A stretch of 13,377 bases of DNA from Dehalococcoidales bacterium (lineage in GTDB: Bacteria; Chloroflexota; Dehalococcoidia; Dehalococcoidales; UBA2162): contig JAFGCW010000046.1 of NCBI GenBank assembly GCA_016932435.1, positions 1 through 13,377 on the forward strand, given 5' to 3'. Made by a program: the position numbers and the translations under genes. The first letter of the stretch is position 1; each line of letters begins with the position of its first letter. Below the pieces are notes generated by a model. The model saw only the letters and a list, made by a program, of their open reading frames with translations. It searched no databases and was not told the origin of the DNA. This document shows, piece by piece, positions 1-8,124 of this stretch.

Positions 1-24
1 ATCTTTTATCGTGCCGACCGCCAT
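1..24 (-). CDS. 5' end of an unidentified gene downstream of the HMG-CoA-synthase-like gene (partial)
   Basis: Only the first eight codons (MAVGTIKD) are visible before the window ends. The ATG lies one base after the stop codon of the upstream gene, and a strong ribosome binding site (AAGGAGGAG) is embedded in the last codons of that gene. The two genes are therefore almost certainly co-transcribed and translationally coupled. Genes for thiolase-fold proteins with a DUF35 domain often sit next to a thiolase (acetyl-CoA acetyltransferase) gene, and the N-terminus is compatible with one. Eight residues cannot establish this, so the identity is an inference from context. Confidence 0.6.
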
Positions 25-25
25 G

Positions 26-1453
26 TTACTTCTCCTCCTTCGCAATCCATGTTTCCCTGATAGGCATTGCTTTCCACCAGTAATGGTGGATGCCGCCGCC
101 GTTGATAATATTTCTGAAAGTCATCTCGACTTCCATGCCTATCGGTACATCCTCTACATTGGGTTTCTTGTCTGTCAGCTGGAAATTCGCCCTGCCACCG
201 CAGTCCCAGTCGAGATAAAAGTTTACTGCCGGTGATTCATATGGTGGTACCCCGGCTGCGTAGTCCAGAACTCTTGTGTAAATCTTTCCTCTCTGGTCGG
301 AAAGCCTGAATGATTCCATCTGGTCTTTTGCCTGGCACTTAACGCAGACTCTCTGGGGTGGATACTGGACTGTTCCGCATGCTTTACATTTGGTACCGCG
401 GAGGGCGTAGATTTCCGGTATTTCCCTGGCCAGGACCGATGCTGCCGGTCCGCCACCACTCTCGGTATCTCTGCTCTGATGATGGAACCCAAAGTACTGC
501 TGGTAATTGGGGAATATCATTTTCGCGGCAAGGTGGGTTTTCATAGCCCGATTAGGTTTATAGCCGGTAATGGCGTCCGTGACCTGGAAGAGCATGACGT
601 CACATCCGTCTCCATAGGCTATACAGAGGATCTTGTCGCCGGGTTTTGCATCTTCGAGAGCGGAAACAAGTTGCATCGGGGTAGCCGCAGTACCGGTGTT
701 TCCTACTGTTGAGTAGAGTGGATCCTGTATCTGTTCCGGGCTAAGTCCGAGAGTCTTGGCCACCTGCCCGTGTCTCCTCTGGTTGTTTCCGTACAAAGCA
801 ACTTTGGTTATGTCTTTCGGTGACATCTTAAATTTCTCGAAGAACTCACCCACTACCTGGGGTACTACTTTCATGTAGCCTTCTTCCTGGACCCATCTGT
901 CTTCCCATGTATGGACGAATTTGGCAGTATCACCTCGCCAGTAGTCGAATAGTTCATTGGATACCGAGTAGGTGGCTTCGAGTGTCGCGATGACATCGGT
1001 ATCGCCGATGAGAAAAGCGGCAGCACCATCGCCGAATATCTGGTCGAGTGCGCCACCGGGGTCTCCCAGACGGCAGTCTGAGGCAGTTACAAGCAGCTGC
1101 TTGGCGGAACCTGCTTTCACCGTATCTATTGCCATGCGAAGGGCACCCATGCCGGATCTGAGTGTATCACCACAATCGGCAGTGAGAACGTCCTTCCGGA
1201 GATCGACAGCGACTGCAGCGGTCGTTGCCGCCAGTTTTTCTTTGTAGGGAGCGGTTGTTGAAGCAAAATATAAGCCATCAACGGTCTGGCGGTCTCTGTC
1301 ACCCAGGCAGTCGATAGCAGCTGTGACAGCCATTGTCATGGTGTCTTCATCATAATATGCTACTGCTTTCTCATTGGGTGAGCGCCAGCCCTGCGTTCCC
1401 TTACCCAACCTTCGTAAGGGCACATACGCTCCATAGGATACAATCCCTACCAT
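26..1453 (-). CDS. HMG-CoA synthase-like thiolase-fold protein with C-terminal zinc-ribbon/OB (DUF35) domain
   Basis: 475 aa. Residues 1 to about 330 follow the archaeal-type 3-hydroxy-3-methylglutaryl-CoA synthase pattern: GIVSYGAYVP at 3-12, APY at 68-70, FGDGAAAFLIG at 140-150, GNTGTAA at 251-257 and PGDKILCIAYGDG at 271-283. Residues about 340-470 form a DUF35-type domain with a zinc ribbon (C356/C359 and C370/C373) followed by an OB-like fold. These domains bind acyl-CoA or hold thiolase partners together. Against remembered archaeal synthases, the catalytic Glu, Cys and His positions appear to be T66, L98 and Y221, so true HMG-CoA synthase activity is doubtful. C94 lies nearby. An acyl-CoA ligase-independent lyase or aldolase role, or a structural partner of a thiolase, are alternatives. 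An ATG further upstream (1564) is open in frame, but GGAG spaced 9 bases before 1453 and a promoter at 1484-1513 support the shorter start. The next gene starts 1 bp after the stop. Confidence 0.85.
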   Translation of the reverse strand: MVGIVSYGAYVPLRRLGKGTQGWRSPNEKAVAYYDEDTMTMAVTAAIDCLGDRDRQTVDGLYFASTTAPYKEKLAATTAAVAVDLRKDVLTADCGDTLRSGMGALRMAIDTVKAGSAKQLLVTASDCRLGDPGGALDQIFGDGAAAFLIGDTDVIATLEATYSVSNELFDYWRGDTAKFVHTWEDRWVQEEGYMKVVPQVVGEFFEKFKMSPKDITKVALYGNNQRRHGQVAKTLGLSPEQIQDPLYSTVGNTGTAATPMQLVSALEDAKPGDKILCIAYGDGCDVMLFQVTDAITGYKPNRAMKTHLAAKMIFPNYQQYFGFHHQSRDTESGGGPAASVLAREIPEIYALRGTKCKACGTVQYPPQRVCVKCQAKDQMESFRLSDQRGKIYTRVLDYAAGVPPYESPAVNFYLDWDCGGRANFQLTDKKPNVEDVPIGMEVEMTFRNIINGGGIHHYWWKAMPIRETWIAKEEK

Positions 1454-1483
1454 AAAGCTTCTCTCCTTTCTATTATTGTAACA

Positions 1484-1513
1484 ATTATATGGGTATCGGG
1501 AAACGGCCGTCAA
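1484..1513 (-). promoter_or_regulatory. sigma-70-type promoter of the HMG-CoA-synthase-like gene
   Basis: On the minus strand, TTGACG (1508-1513) is followed after an 18-bp spacer by a perfect TATAAT (1484-1489). Transcription would start near 1477, about 24 bases before the chosen ATG, leaving room for the GGAG ribosome binding site. The promoter lies inside the longer possible reading frame, which argues against the upstream start at 1564. Confidence 0.7.
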
Positions 1514-1588
1514 GTTAATCCTGCTTGTTGCAGGTATCTTCGGTGGCAAAACGAAATATTTCACATATAAATAATCTAAAAACCAGGA

Positions 1589-1617
1589 TTGACAAACCTC
1601 GCCTGAGCGGTTAGATT
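1589..1617 (+). promoter_or_regulatory. sigma-70-type promoter of the mscS-like gene
   Basis: TTGACA (1589-1594) is followed after 17 bp by TAGATT (1612-1617, 4 of 6 consensus bases). It points at the channel gene starting at 1662 and is divergent from the promoter at 1484-1513. The -35 match is perfect and the -10 is moderate. Confidence 0.55.
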
Positions 1618-1661
1618 AACCATTAAAACCGTGAGGTTATCACTAATAACTGGAGAATATA

Positions 1662-2777
1662 ATGCAACGTGACTTCGTAAAAGATTCGTTGCTTCTGGAG
1701 ATAGGCTGGGCAGCTGCGATGCTGGCCATATCGATCGTACTTGCCTGGATTGTTGTCAAGTTAGTACGGTTTATCCAGCACAGACTTGAACAACGTACGA
1801 AAAAATCCGCTCTTGCACCGCAGCTGGTACAGAGTATTGCCAGACCCCTCCTGTTTTTCATTATAACGGACGGTCTGCTGATGGCTCTGGGTACCCTGTC
1901 CTGCATGCAACAATGGACAGATATCCTTAGAAAGATAGGTATAGTACTGCTAATCGCAGGGATCACCTATGCACTGGCAAATATCTTCGGCAGCCTGCTG
2001 ACCTGGTATATGCGTAGTCTCAGGGCAAGAAAAAAAGCCCGTCTCGATGAAGGTCTTATACGCTTCGTACGACGAGTATTGATCATCATCGTTTTTGCTA
2101 TAGGTATCCTTGTCATCCTGGATTTTCTGACTATCCAGATTTCACCGATAATCGCCGGTCTTGGACTTGGCGGTCTGGCGGTAGCACTTGCATTACAGCC
2201 GACCCTGGCGAATTTTTTCGCCAGTACACAGATTATTTCCGATCGAGTGGTACGGGTTGGTGATTACATCGAACTTGAAAATGCCGCTATCCGGGGTTAT
2301 GTGACCGATGTCGGCTGGCGGAGTACCCGGATTCGCACTCCTTTTAATAATTTGATAATTATCCCGAATTCACGTCTCGCTGATAGTATTATTACGAATT
2401 ATTTCGGTCCGACCATGGAAATGGGTGTTGTTGTAGAATGCGGGGTAAGTTATAATGCCGATCTGCCGAAAGTTGAAAAACTATCTCTGGAAGTAGCAGG
2501 TGCAGTAATCAAAGAACTTGAGGAAGCCGATAAAACCTTTGAACCATGGTTTGCTTACGAGGAATTCGGCGATTCTAATATTAACTTCTGGATATGGGTA
2601 AGAGCGAAAGACAGGATAGCGTCTTTCAAGGTAAAGAGTGAGATAATAAAACGCCTGAAAGCAAGACTTGATAAAGAAGGTATTGTAATCAATTATCCGG
2701 CACGCCTGCTCACGTTCGAGGACTCCGAAACTCCGCCATATTTCCTGACAGGTGAGAAGGAGACTAAGGACAAATAG
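1662..2777 (+). CDS. MscS-family small-conductance mechanosensitive channel
   Basis: 371 aa inner-membrane channel of the MscS family, which opens under membrane tension and releases solutes during hypo-osmotic shock. Hydrophobic segments lie at about 15-38, 60-80, 92-116 and 137-158. The pore-lining helix TM3 is the Gly/Ala-rich stretch at 163-188 (GLGLGGLAVALALQ then PTLANFFAS). The MscS beta domain follows, with RVGDYIEL at 198-205, GWRSTRIRT at 218-226 and IIPNSRLADSIITNY at 233-247, and then the cytoplasmic alpha/beta cage to about 350. The four segments make it slightly larger than E. coli MscS (286 aa), as in the YnaI-like branch. The ATG is preceded by GGAG at 7 bp. The gene stands alone on the plus strand and converges with dinB, with 44 bp between them and no clear terminator hairpin. 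Confidence 0.93.
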   Translation: MQRDFVKDSLLLEIGWAAAMLAISIVLAWIVVKLVRFIQHRLEQRTKKSALAPQLVQSIARPLLFFIITDGLLMALGTLSCMQQWTDILRKIGIVLLIAGITYALANIFGSLLTWYMRSLRARKKARLDEGLIRFVRRVLIIIVFAIGILVILDFLTIQISPIIAGLGLGGLAVALALQPTLANFFASTQIISDRVVRVGDYIELENAAIRGYVTDVGWRSTRIRTPFNNLIIIPNSRLADSIITNYFGPTMEMGVVVECGVSYNADLPKVEKLSLEVAGAVIKELEEADKTFEPWFAYEEFGDSNINFWIWVRAKDRIASFKVKSEIIKRLKARLDKEGIVINYPARLLTFEDSETPPYFLTGEKETKDK

Positions 2778-2821
2778 GATAACAAACCTGTGTTTATATA
2801 TTCCTGGAGTCTGCAGAAGCG

Positions 2822-4012
2822 TTATTTCCCGTTAACGGTAAATATATCTCTCAGTAATAGAGTCCTGCCTGTCTGAATCGCTGAGAATCCGAATTTATCG
2901 CGAATTCCGTCGATGGTGTTGGTTAGTTTCGTAAGGCGCTGCATTTCATTATCGAGCATAGATATCTGACCGCCCGGTTCTACTATACCTGATACGCCGA
3001 TACCGAGAAGCCTTACCGGCTGCTTTTCGTTTTGTAATGTTTTTTCAAGCAACTTGATCCCGGTGCTAAAGATGATATCATTGCTGTCAAACGCTTGTTT
3101 AAGCGTCTGGCTTCGCGTACTGGTGGTAAAATCGGAAAACCTGATTTTCAAGGTTACACATTTCGCCTTTTTGTCCCTTCGTCTCAAATCCTCACCGACT
3201 TTCTCCCCAAGATACCGAAGAGTGGATTTCAGGAACTCACTGTTATTCGTATCCTCTTTGAAAGTAGTTTCGCGACTGATGGATTTGGCTGTACCCGGGA
3301 GTTCCACTTTCCGGGTATCTATGCCGTTAGCTGCATTATGCATTGCCGTACCGGTTATACCGAAATGACTGTTCAGTGCTTTCAAAGGCATCGATGCAAG
3401 CTGTCCGATAGTTGTTACCCCCAACTCTTTGAGGTGTTTCTGAGCTTGTTTACCTACTCCGGGTAGTCTTCCAACCGGTAATGGAGCGAGAAAGTTACGT
3501 TCTTCTCCAGGTTTCACTTCGACAAGACCGTCGGGTTTCGAGAAATCCGAGGCAACTTTTGCGACTACCTTACACGGTGCGATACCTATCGATGCACAGA
3601 GGTCCTGTTCTTCCGTTACCCGTTGTTTTATCGATTCTGCCATCCGGCGGATAGTACCATGAAGAGATTCGAAGCCGGTGACGTCAAGAAAAGCTTCATC
3701 CAGCCCCATCGGTTCTACGAACGGTGAGAAATCGGCAAGGATTGCCATGAATTGTTTCGATGCTTCCCTGTATCTCTGGAAATTACCCTCGATAAATATC
3801 GCCTGGGGACAGAGCCGGGTAGCCGTTTTCAGGGGCATAGCGGAGTGTAATCCGTAGGCACGGGCTTCATATGATGCAGCGGATATAACACCTCTTGCGT
3901 CAGGTCTGCCGCCGACAACGACAGGCTTGCCTTTCAGTTCCGGATTCAGAGCTACTTCAACCGAAACGAAAAAAGCATCAAGATCGACATGCATTACGGT
4001 TCGTTGTGCCAT
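2822..4012 (-). CDS. dinB: DNA polymerase IV (Y-family translesion polymerase)
   Basis: 396 aa, close to the usual 350-420 aa. It is a distributive translesion polymerase without proofreading. The catalytic carboxylates are visible: D10 in HVDLDAFF, and D105 with E106 in GLDEAFLDVT. F15 is the expected steric-gate residue that excludes ribonucleotides. The palm and fingers span about 1-170, a thumb with a helix-hairpin-helix (LPGVGKQAQKHLKELGV) lies at 183-199, and the little finger lies at about 242-345. QISML at 349-353 resembles a sliding-clamp-binding motif in the position where relatives have QLSLF, and is followed by the conserved IRDKFG at 370-375. The start is the first ATG before the catalytic motif, but the preceding AAGAAAG is a weak ribosome binding site. 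It lies 62 bp after the SMP-30-type gene on the same strand. I see no SOS operator that I can defend. Confidence 0.95.
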   Translation of the reverse strand: MAQRTVMHVDLDAFFVSVEVALNPELKGKPVVVGGRPDARGVISAASYEARAYGLHSAMPLKTATRLCPQAIFIEGNFQRYREASKQFMAILADFSPFVEPMGLDEAFLDVTGFESLHGTIRRMAESIKQRVTEEQDLCASIGIAPCKVVAKVASDFSKPDGLVEVKPGEERNFLAPLPVGRLPGVGKQAQKHLKELGVTTIGQLASMPLKALNSHFGITGTAMHNAANGIDTRKVELPGTAKSISRETTFKEDTNNSEFLKSTLRYLGEKVGEDLRRRDKKAKCVTLKIRFSDFTTSTRSQTLKQAFDSNDIIFSTGIKLLEKTLQNEKQPVRLLGIGVSGIVEPGGQISMLDNEMQRLTKLTNTIDGIRDKFGFSAIQTGRTLLLRDIFTVNGK

Positions 4013-4074
4013 CTTTCTTAAGATGCGGGATGTAAAGAAGGATCGATGTTTTTCGACTCAGGATCACTCAGTAT

Positions 4075-4983
4075 TCAAGACCAGGGAAAAGGTTCGACAC
4101 TATATGGAGCAATTCCCGTACCCAGGAGCCGTAAACGATACACGCTGGTACGCGCGGTAACATAGAGAGTTTTCCAGTCTTTATCTCCCCAGCAGAGGTT
4201 GGCTGGTATCTCCGGGAAATTGATCGTCCCTAAATGCTTACCGTCAGGACTTATTATCCATATCCCCCCGGGTCCGGTACAGTAGATATTTCCTTCAATA
4301 TCAACCTTCATACCGTCCGGCGCTCCTGGTTCTTCTCCCTTCATTTCTATGAGTATTCTTTCGTTACCGATACTGCCATCATCGTTTACATTATAAGCTT
4401 TAATGTGGCTGTTACGGGTATCGTTCACGTATAAAACAGACTCATCCGGAGAGAATGCCAGGCCGTTCGGGAATATGTAATCATCCGCAAGCAGGTAGAG
4501 TTCTCCGTCCGGCGTGACACTGAAAAATCCTTTGAAGCCCATCTCTTCCGGGGGAGGAGGATTGCCGGAAAGATAAAATGGGTCGGTAAAGTATATAGTA
4601 CCGTCAAGTCTGACCACCACATCATTCGGGCTGTTCAGTCTCTTTCCGTCATATCTTTCAGCTAATACCGTAATGCTACCGTCTATCTCGGTACGGGTCA
4701 ACCTTCTTGTCGTAGATTCGCAGACGATAAGTCGTCCGCTTCTGTCTAGAGTCAGCCCGTTGGAATTACCACTGGGGCGGCGGAAGGTGGTCACTTCGGG
4801 GCCGTCGCTGAGCAGGTCAAGTCGTATTATACGGTTACGGGGAATATCGCTGAAAAGGAGGTAGTCACCGCACCAGACCGGACCTTCCGTGAATCCAAAG
4901 CCGGATGCAACCCGCTCAGCCATTAACCTTTCGGGTACGATTTCTTTAAGTCTTTTATCGTATTCAATGTAGTTTAACTCCAA
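4075..4983 (-). CDS. SMP-30/gluconolactonase-family hydrolase
   Basis: 302 aa, the usual size of a six-bladed beta-propeller of the SMP-30/gluconolactonase/LRE family. Family motifs are clear: FTEGPVW at 31-37 with metal ligand E33, NSNGL at 73-77, LNSPNDVVV at 116-124 with N120, FPNGLAFSPD at 171-180 with N173, and PDGMKVD at 222-228 with D223. These give the expected divalent-metal site of a lactonase or related ester hydrolase. The natural substrate cannot be read from the sequence, and sugar lactones are only the best-known case. No signal peptide is seen, so it is probably cytoplasmic. The start codon is TTG, fixed by a strong ribosome binding site. The next in-frame ATG (residue 21) would remove part of the first blade. 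The neighbours comEC upstream and dinB downstream give no metabolic hint. Confidence 0.9.
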   Translation of the reverse strand: MELNYIEYDKRLKEIVPERLMAERVASGFGFTEGPVWCGDYLLFSDIPRNRIIRLDLLSDGPEVTTFRRPSGNSNGLTLDRSGRLIVCESTTRRLTRTEIDGSITVLAERYDGKRLNSPNDVVVRLDGTIYFTDPFYLSGNPPPPEEMGFKGFFSVTPDGELYLLADDYIFPNGLAFSPDESVLYVNDTRNSHIKAYNVNDDGSIGNERILIEMKGEEPGAPDGMKVDIEGNIYCTGPGGIWIISPDGKHLGTINFPEIPANLCWGDKDWKTLYVTARTSVYRLRLLGTGIAPYSVEPFPWS

Positions 4984-4990
4984 AACGATT

Positions 4991-4998
4991 TCCTCCTT
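4991..4998 (-). promoter_or_regulatory. strong ribosome binding site that selects a TTG start
   Basis: AAGGAGGA on the minus strand lies 7 bases before the TTG at 4981-4983. It is one of the best Shine-Dalgarno matches in the window and decides the start of the SMP-30-type gene, since no ATG lies at this distance. Confidence 0.8.
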
Positions 4999-5065
4999 AT
5001 GAGTAATGTTAAATTAGTTTATTCGCTTGAGTATACGACGATATTGATAATTCGGGATGTGGTTA

Positions 5066-7471
5066 CTATTTCTCTGTCTTGACCCAAACATCATTATCGT
5101 CCGAGATAAACTCTATCGTACCATGAATTCCGGTATTGAAAATAGCGATATTTCCCTTCATCTTCAGTCTTTCCATGACTTCTTCATCCGGATGACCGTA
5201 CCTGTTATCCTTACCTGCTGATATTATAGCTATTTGCGGGTTTACCGCGCTCAGGAATTCGCTCGTGGTTGAGGATGCCGACCCATGATGGCCTAATTTG
5301 AGAACCGTACACTCTTTGACTGCCCGGCGTGAAAGCAGAGTATATTCTCCTTCTTTCATGATATCTCCCGTGAGAAGGTAACTGATGGTTCCCGACTCCA
5401 GACGCAGGACTACGCTGTTATTATCCATATCGGTATATTGAATATCCTGTACGGGATTAAGCACGTCTAGAAATACATCCTTGGTCAAACCGATATGCTG
5501 GCCTGCTTCTGCCAGAACGGTGGAGATATCTTTTTCCTCAATTAATCCGAGAAATTCAGTATACAAACCTGAATAAACCTCAATATCAGGATAGAGTACC
5601 TGTTTCACTTCATATCTGCATAGCACTTCGATGAGACCGGTAACGTGATCAGCATCCGGATGAGTCAAGACTACCATATCTATTGTCCTGTCCCAGAAAG
5701 GCATTTCTTTACCCAGTGCTGTCATAATAGCCTGCGGACTCGGACCACCGTCTACCAGAATCTGCCGGCTGCCTTGACAAACCAGAATGGCATCACCCTG
5801 GCCAACGTCCAGGAAATATACATGAAGTTTTCCATCCGGCATGGAACAAGCAAAGACCGAGGTGAAAACAGTTAAAACCAACAGTGGTATTACTATCCAT
5901 TTCTTGGGAACCAGTGATATAAATCCTGCAGTCGGTACCGATATATCAGTGTTTACTTTTCTCCTGTAAATAAACCAGAGAAGAAGGACGAGAACAGCAT
6001 AATATAGCATAACGGGTAAGATTCCGATGTCATGATTCTCTATGGCAGGAATAAAGGAAAATGCCTTTACTACCAGGAGAACGTATGAGGTGAAAAACCA
6101 TGTAATCCAGGCAATAACCTGCGCAACCGGAAGGAAAATAAGCCCGGTCACTCCACTCAGGAAACCGGTAACAATGACTCCGGGTAATGCAGGTAATGTA
6201 AAAAAGGTTGCTACGGGGGCAACCGGTGAGATAATCCCGAAATAGTAAGCGACCAGAGGCCAGACGACTGCAAGTGCGCTGAGACTGACGCTGAAACTAT
6301 CCGCTGTGGCACTTGTGATTCCAGTAACTATGCCGGTTTCTCCGAACCTGGAAATAATTACTCTTCTTGATAATGATTGTAACAAAGGAAAAATGAATAC
6401 CAGACCGGTCATGGCTGTAAAGCTTAGCTGGAAAGAAGGATCCCATAATACCTGAGGGTTGAAACCTGACATCAAAGCAGCAGCAAAGGACAGGGCGATA
6501 ATAGAACTTCTCTGTCTGCCAAACAGCTCCGCCGCAAAAAACAGGCTAATCATCTGGACGGAACGCAGTACCGGGGGATTCATACCTGTGAGAATTGCAT
6601 ACATCCAGATAGCTGCAATTGTCATCCAGATGTATACATAGCCTTTCCTGCCGAAAATCCTGATACCCAGAGATACCAGGATTCCTGCGATAATAGCTAA
6701 ATGCAGGCCTGAGATAGCTAGTAGATGGGCGGTCCCGGTATTGTTGAATTCGTCCCTGGTTGAAAGAGGAATAGTGCTTCGCATCCCGAGTAATATTCCT
6801 TTAGTAAGAGAAGCCTGGGGTTCGATCAGTGTCTTATCCATTACTCCTGCCAGCTCATTTCTAAAAGCGTATATCCACTCCATCGGCTTGATGCCCAGAC
6901 CGGTGTCGAGTACGGTTATTTTCGGATAAAAGATAGTTGAATAAATACCTTTTCTTGCCAGGTATGTTTCATAATCAAAATCCTCAAGCTGAGGGGGTGT
7001 CTTCGGCGAACCTTCAATGAGAAGCAGGTCACCATAGTTATAGTCTGAGTAAATAGGGACAAAAACAAGAGCTGTGCCGGAAATGTTTCTCCATGCCTCA
7101 TCCAAAAAAATAGAGGCAACATCGACCTGGAGCCGGGTGTTCTTGTTGCCTGGTTCGGGATCTCTTCTTATTATTCCTTTAATTTGGAGATTATCTCTGC
7201 CATTATAAAAATTGAGTTCATTGTCGTTATTATCAGAGATATTGCAGGAATAAAGATAATTCCCGGTGAAGAAAGTAACCACAAACAAGCCTGCCAGGAT
7301 AGCTATTCTTCTGTGACGTTTGATTACTAAAGCAAGGGAAAAGGGTATCAGTCCTGTGAATGTAAGGAGCACGGGTAACGGAAACAATGAGCCGAACAAG
7401 ATACCGGTTATCCAGCCACAGCATAGACATATCAGGTACAATGATGCCGGTCCTTCCTTTCTAATACTCAA
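5066..7471 (-). CDS. comEC: ComEC/Rec2 DNA-uptake channel
   Basis: 801 aa, full length for the three-part ComEC. An N-terminal membrane region with the OB-like DUF4131 domain (about 25-190) comes first. The polytopic competence domain (about 215-500) follows, with hallmark TAHLLAISGLHLAII at 247-261 and NPPVLRSVQM at 298-307. The C-terminal metallo-beta-lactamase-like nuclease domain (about 548-790) has FLDVGQGDA at 553-561, THPDADH at 603-609, TGD at 701-703, LGHHGS at 726-731 and GHPDEE at 759-764. It is thought to carry single-stranded DNA across the inner membrane during natural transformation and to degrade the other strand. Metal-binding residues appear intact. The likely start is a TTG overlapping the comEA stop as TTGA, which suggests coupled translation. 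A second TTG (residue 11), preceded by AAGGAAGG at about 10 bases, is a possible alternative. About 82 bp separate it from the SMP-30-type gene. Confidence 0.95.
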   Translation of the reverse strand: MSIRKEGPASLYLICLCCGWITGILFGSLFPLPVLLTFTGLIPFSLALVIKRHRRIAILAGLFVVTFFTGNYLYSCNISDNNDNELNFYNGRDNLQIKGIIRRDPEPGNKNTRLQVDVASIFLDEAWRNISGTALVFVPIYSDYNYGDLLLIEGSPKTPPQLEDFDYETYLARKGIYSTIFYPKITVLDTGLGIKPMEWIYAFRNELAGVMDKTLIEPQASLTKGILLGMRSTIPLSTRDEFNNTGTAHLLAISGLHLAIIAGILVSLGIRIFGRKGYVYIWMTIAAIWMYAILTGMNPPVLRSVQMISLFFAAELFGRQRSSIIALSFAAALMSGFNPQVLWDPSFQLSFTAMTGLVFIFPLLQSLSRRVIISRFGETGIVTGITSATADSFSVSLSALAVVWPLVAYYFGIISPVAPVATFFTLPALPGVIVTGFLSGVTGLIFLPVAQVIAWITWFFTSYVLLVVKAFSFIPAIENHDIGILPVMLYYAVLVLLLWFIYRRKVNTDISVPTAGFISLVPKKWIVIPLLVLTVFTSVFACSMPDGKLHVYFLDVGQGDAILVCQGSRQILVDGGPSPQAIMTALGKEMPFWDRTIDMVVLTHPDADHVTGLIEVLCRYEVKQVLYPDIEVYSGLYTEFLGLIEEKDISTVLAEAGQHIGLTKDVFLDVLNPVQDIQYTDMDNNSVVLRLESGTISYLLTGDIMKEGEYTLLSRRAVKECTVLKLGHHGSASSTTSEFLSAVNPQIAIISAGKDNRYGHPDEEVMERLKMKGNIAIFNTGIHGTIEFISDDNDVWVKTEK

Positions 7472-7974
7472 TCGGAAACGGTTATATATTCCTTGATTCG
7501 CTCATAAATAGAGGTTCCTATACCGTCTACTTCCAGCAATCCTAGGGTATTGGTAAATTTTCCGTGATTTGTACGATAGTCGATGATACGTTGTGCAATA
7601 ATTTCTCCGATTCCCGGCAAAACTTCGAGCAGCCATTTTTCTGCACGGTTGATGTCTATTTTTTGTGTTTGCTGTTCCGGTTTCGAATCATCCAGAATGA
7701 GCGTAACGTTATTAGGGGTGTAATTATCTGTTATCCCACCGGCTGCCTGTGTGAGTGCTTCGATGGTATCTTGATAGGTAAAAGGATAGTATCCCGGCGC
7801 GTTGACTGCTCCACCGATATAGATGGTTCCAATCCAGGTTTCACTGGTTGAAGGGGATATTTCCACAGGATCACCCCGTTCATATCTTGACCATATTATG
7901 ATTCCTCCGATGCTTGTAAGTAGCACGCATAAAATTACAATAACCGGTACTATCTTTCTAGAGGTTGCTTCCAT
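7468..7974 (-). CDS. comEA: ComEA-type DNA receptor
   Basis: 168 aa. One N-terminal membrane anchor (about 9-28) is followed by an extracytoplasmic SLBB domain (about 47-95; YIGGAVNAPGYYPF at 52-65) and two helix-hairpin-helix motifs: LPGIGEIIAQRIIDYR at 119-134 and LLEVDGIGTSIYERI at 146-160. This is the normal order of Gram-positive-type ComEA, which binds double-stranded DNA outside the membrane and passes it to ComEC. The INRA segment (108-111) is the usual entry into the helix-hairpin-helix domain. The ATG is well placed before the anchor, although the nearest Shine-Dalgarno-like sequence (GGAG, 12 bases away) is poorly spaced. Its stop codon overlaps the comEC start. The 150-bp gap to the upstream trkA-like gene suggests a separate promoter. 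Confidence 0.94.
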   Translation of the reverse strand: MEATSRKIVPVIVILCVLLTSIGGIIIWSRYERGDPVEISPSTSETWIGTIYIGGAVNAPGYYPFTYQDTIEALTQAAGGITDNYTPNNVTLILDDSKPEQQTQKIDINRAEKWLLEVLPGIGEIIAQRIIDYRTNHGKFTNTLGLLEVDGIGTSIYERIKEYITVSD

Positions 7975-8038
7975 TGGTAATACGTACTCCAGTCTATTTT
8001 CCCGTTATTCGATAGATGTTGAAATTCGTATATGATAG

Positions 8039-8067
8039 ATATTAACGTAATAATTGGGAAAATTCAA
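8039..8067 (-). promoter_or_regulatory. possible promoter of comEA-comEC
   Basis: TTGAAT (8062-8067) and TAATAT (8039-8044) on the minus strand are separated by 17 bp. Each hexamer matches consensus at 4 of 6 bases. The position, in the 150-bp gap before comEA, is right, but the region is AT-rich and chance matches are likely. Confidence 0.3.
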
Positions 8068-8124
8068 CGACTGGTTGATAATCTGATTAGTAGGAAAAGA
8101 AAAGTGAAGAGATAATCAGTGGTA

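Noticed and set aside
972..1247. Plus-strand frame opposite the HMG-CoA-synthase-like gene
   Set aside because: It is a shadow of a strongly supported minus-strand gene, with no start signal or family match.
1454..1564. A 37-codon N-terminal extension of the HMG-CoA-synthase-like gene starting at 1564
   Set aside because: It would cover the promoter at 1484-1513, has no family similarity, and the ATG at 1453 has its own ribosome binding site.
2778..2821. A bidirectional terminator between mscS and dinB
   Set aside because: The 44-bp gap contains only a trivial CTGCAG palindrome and no stem with a U-run.
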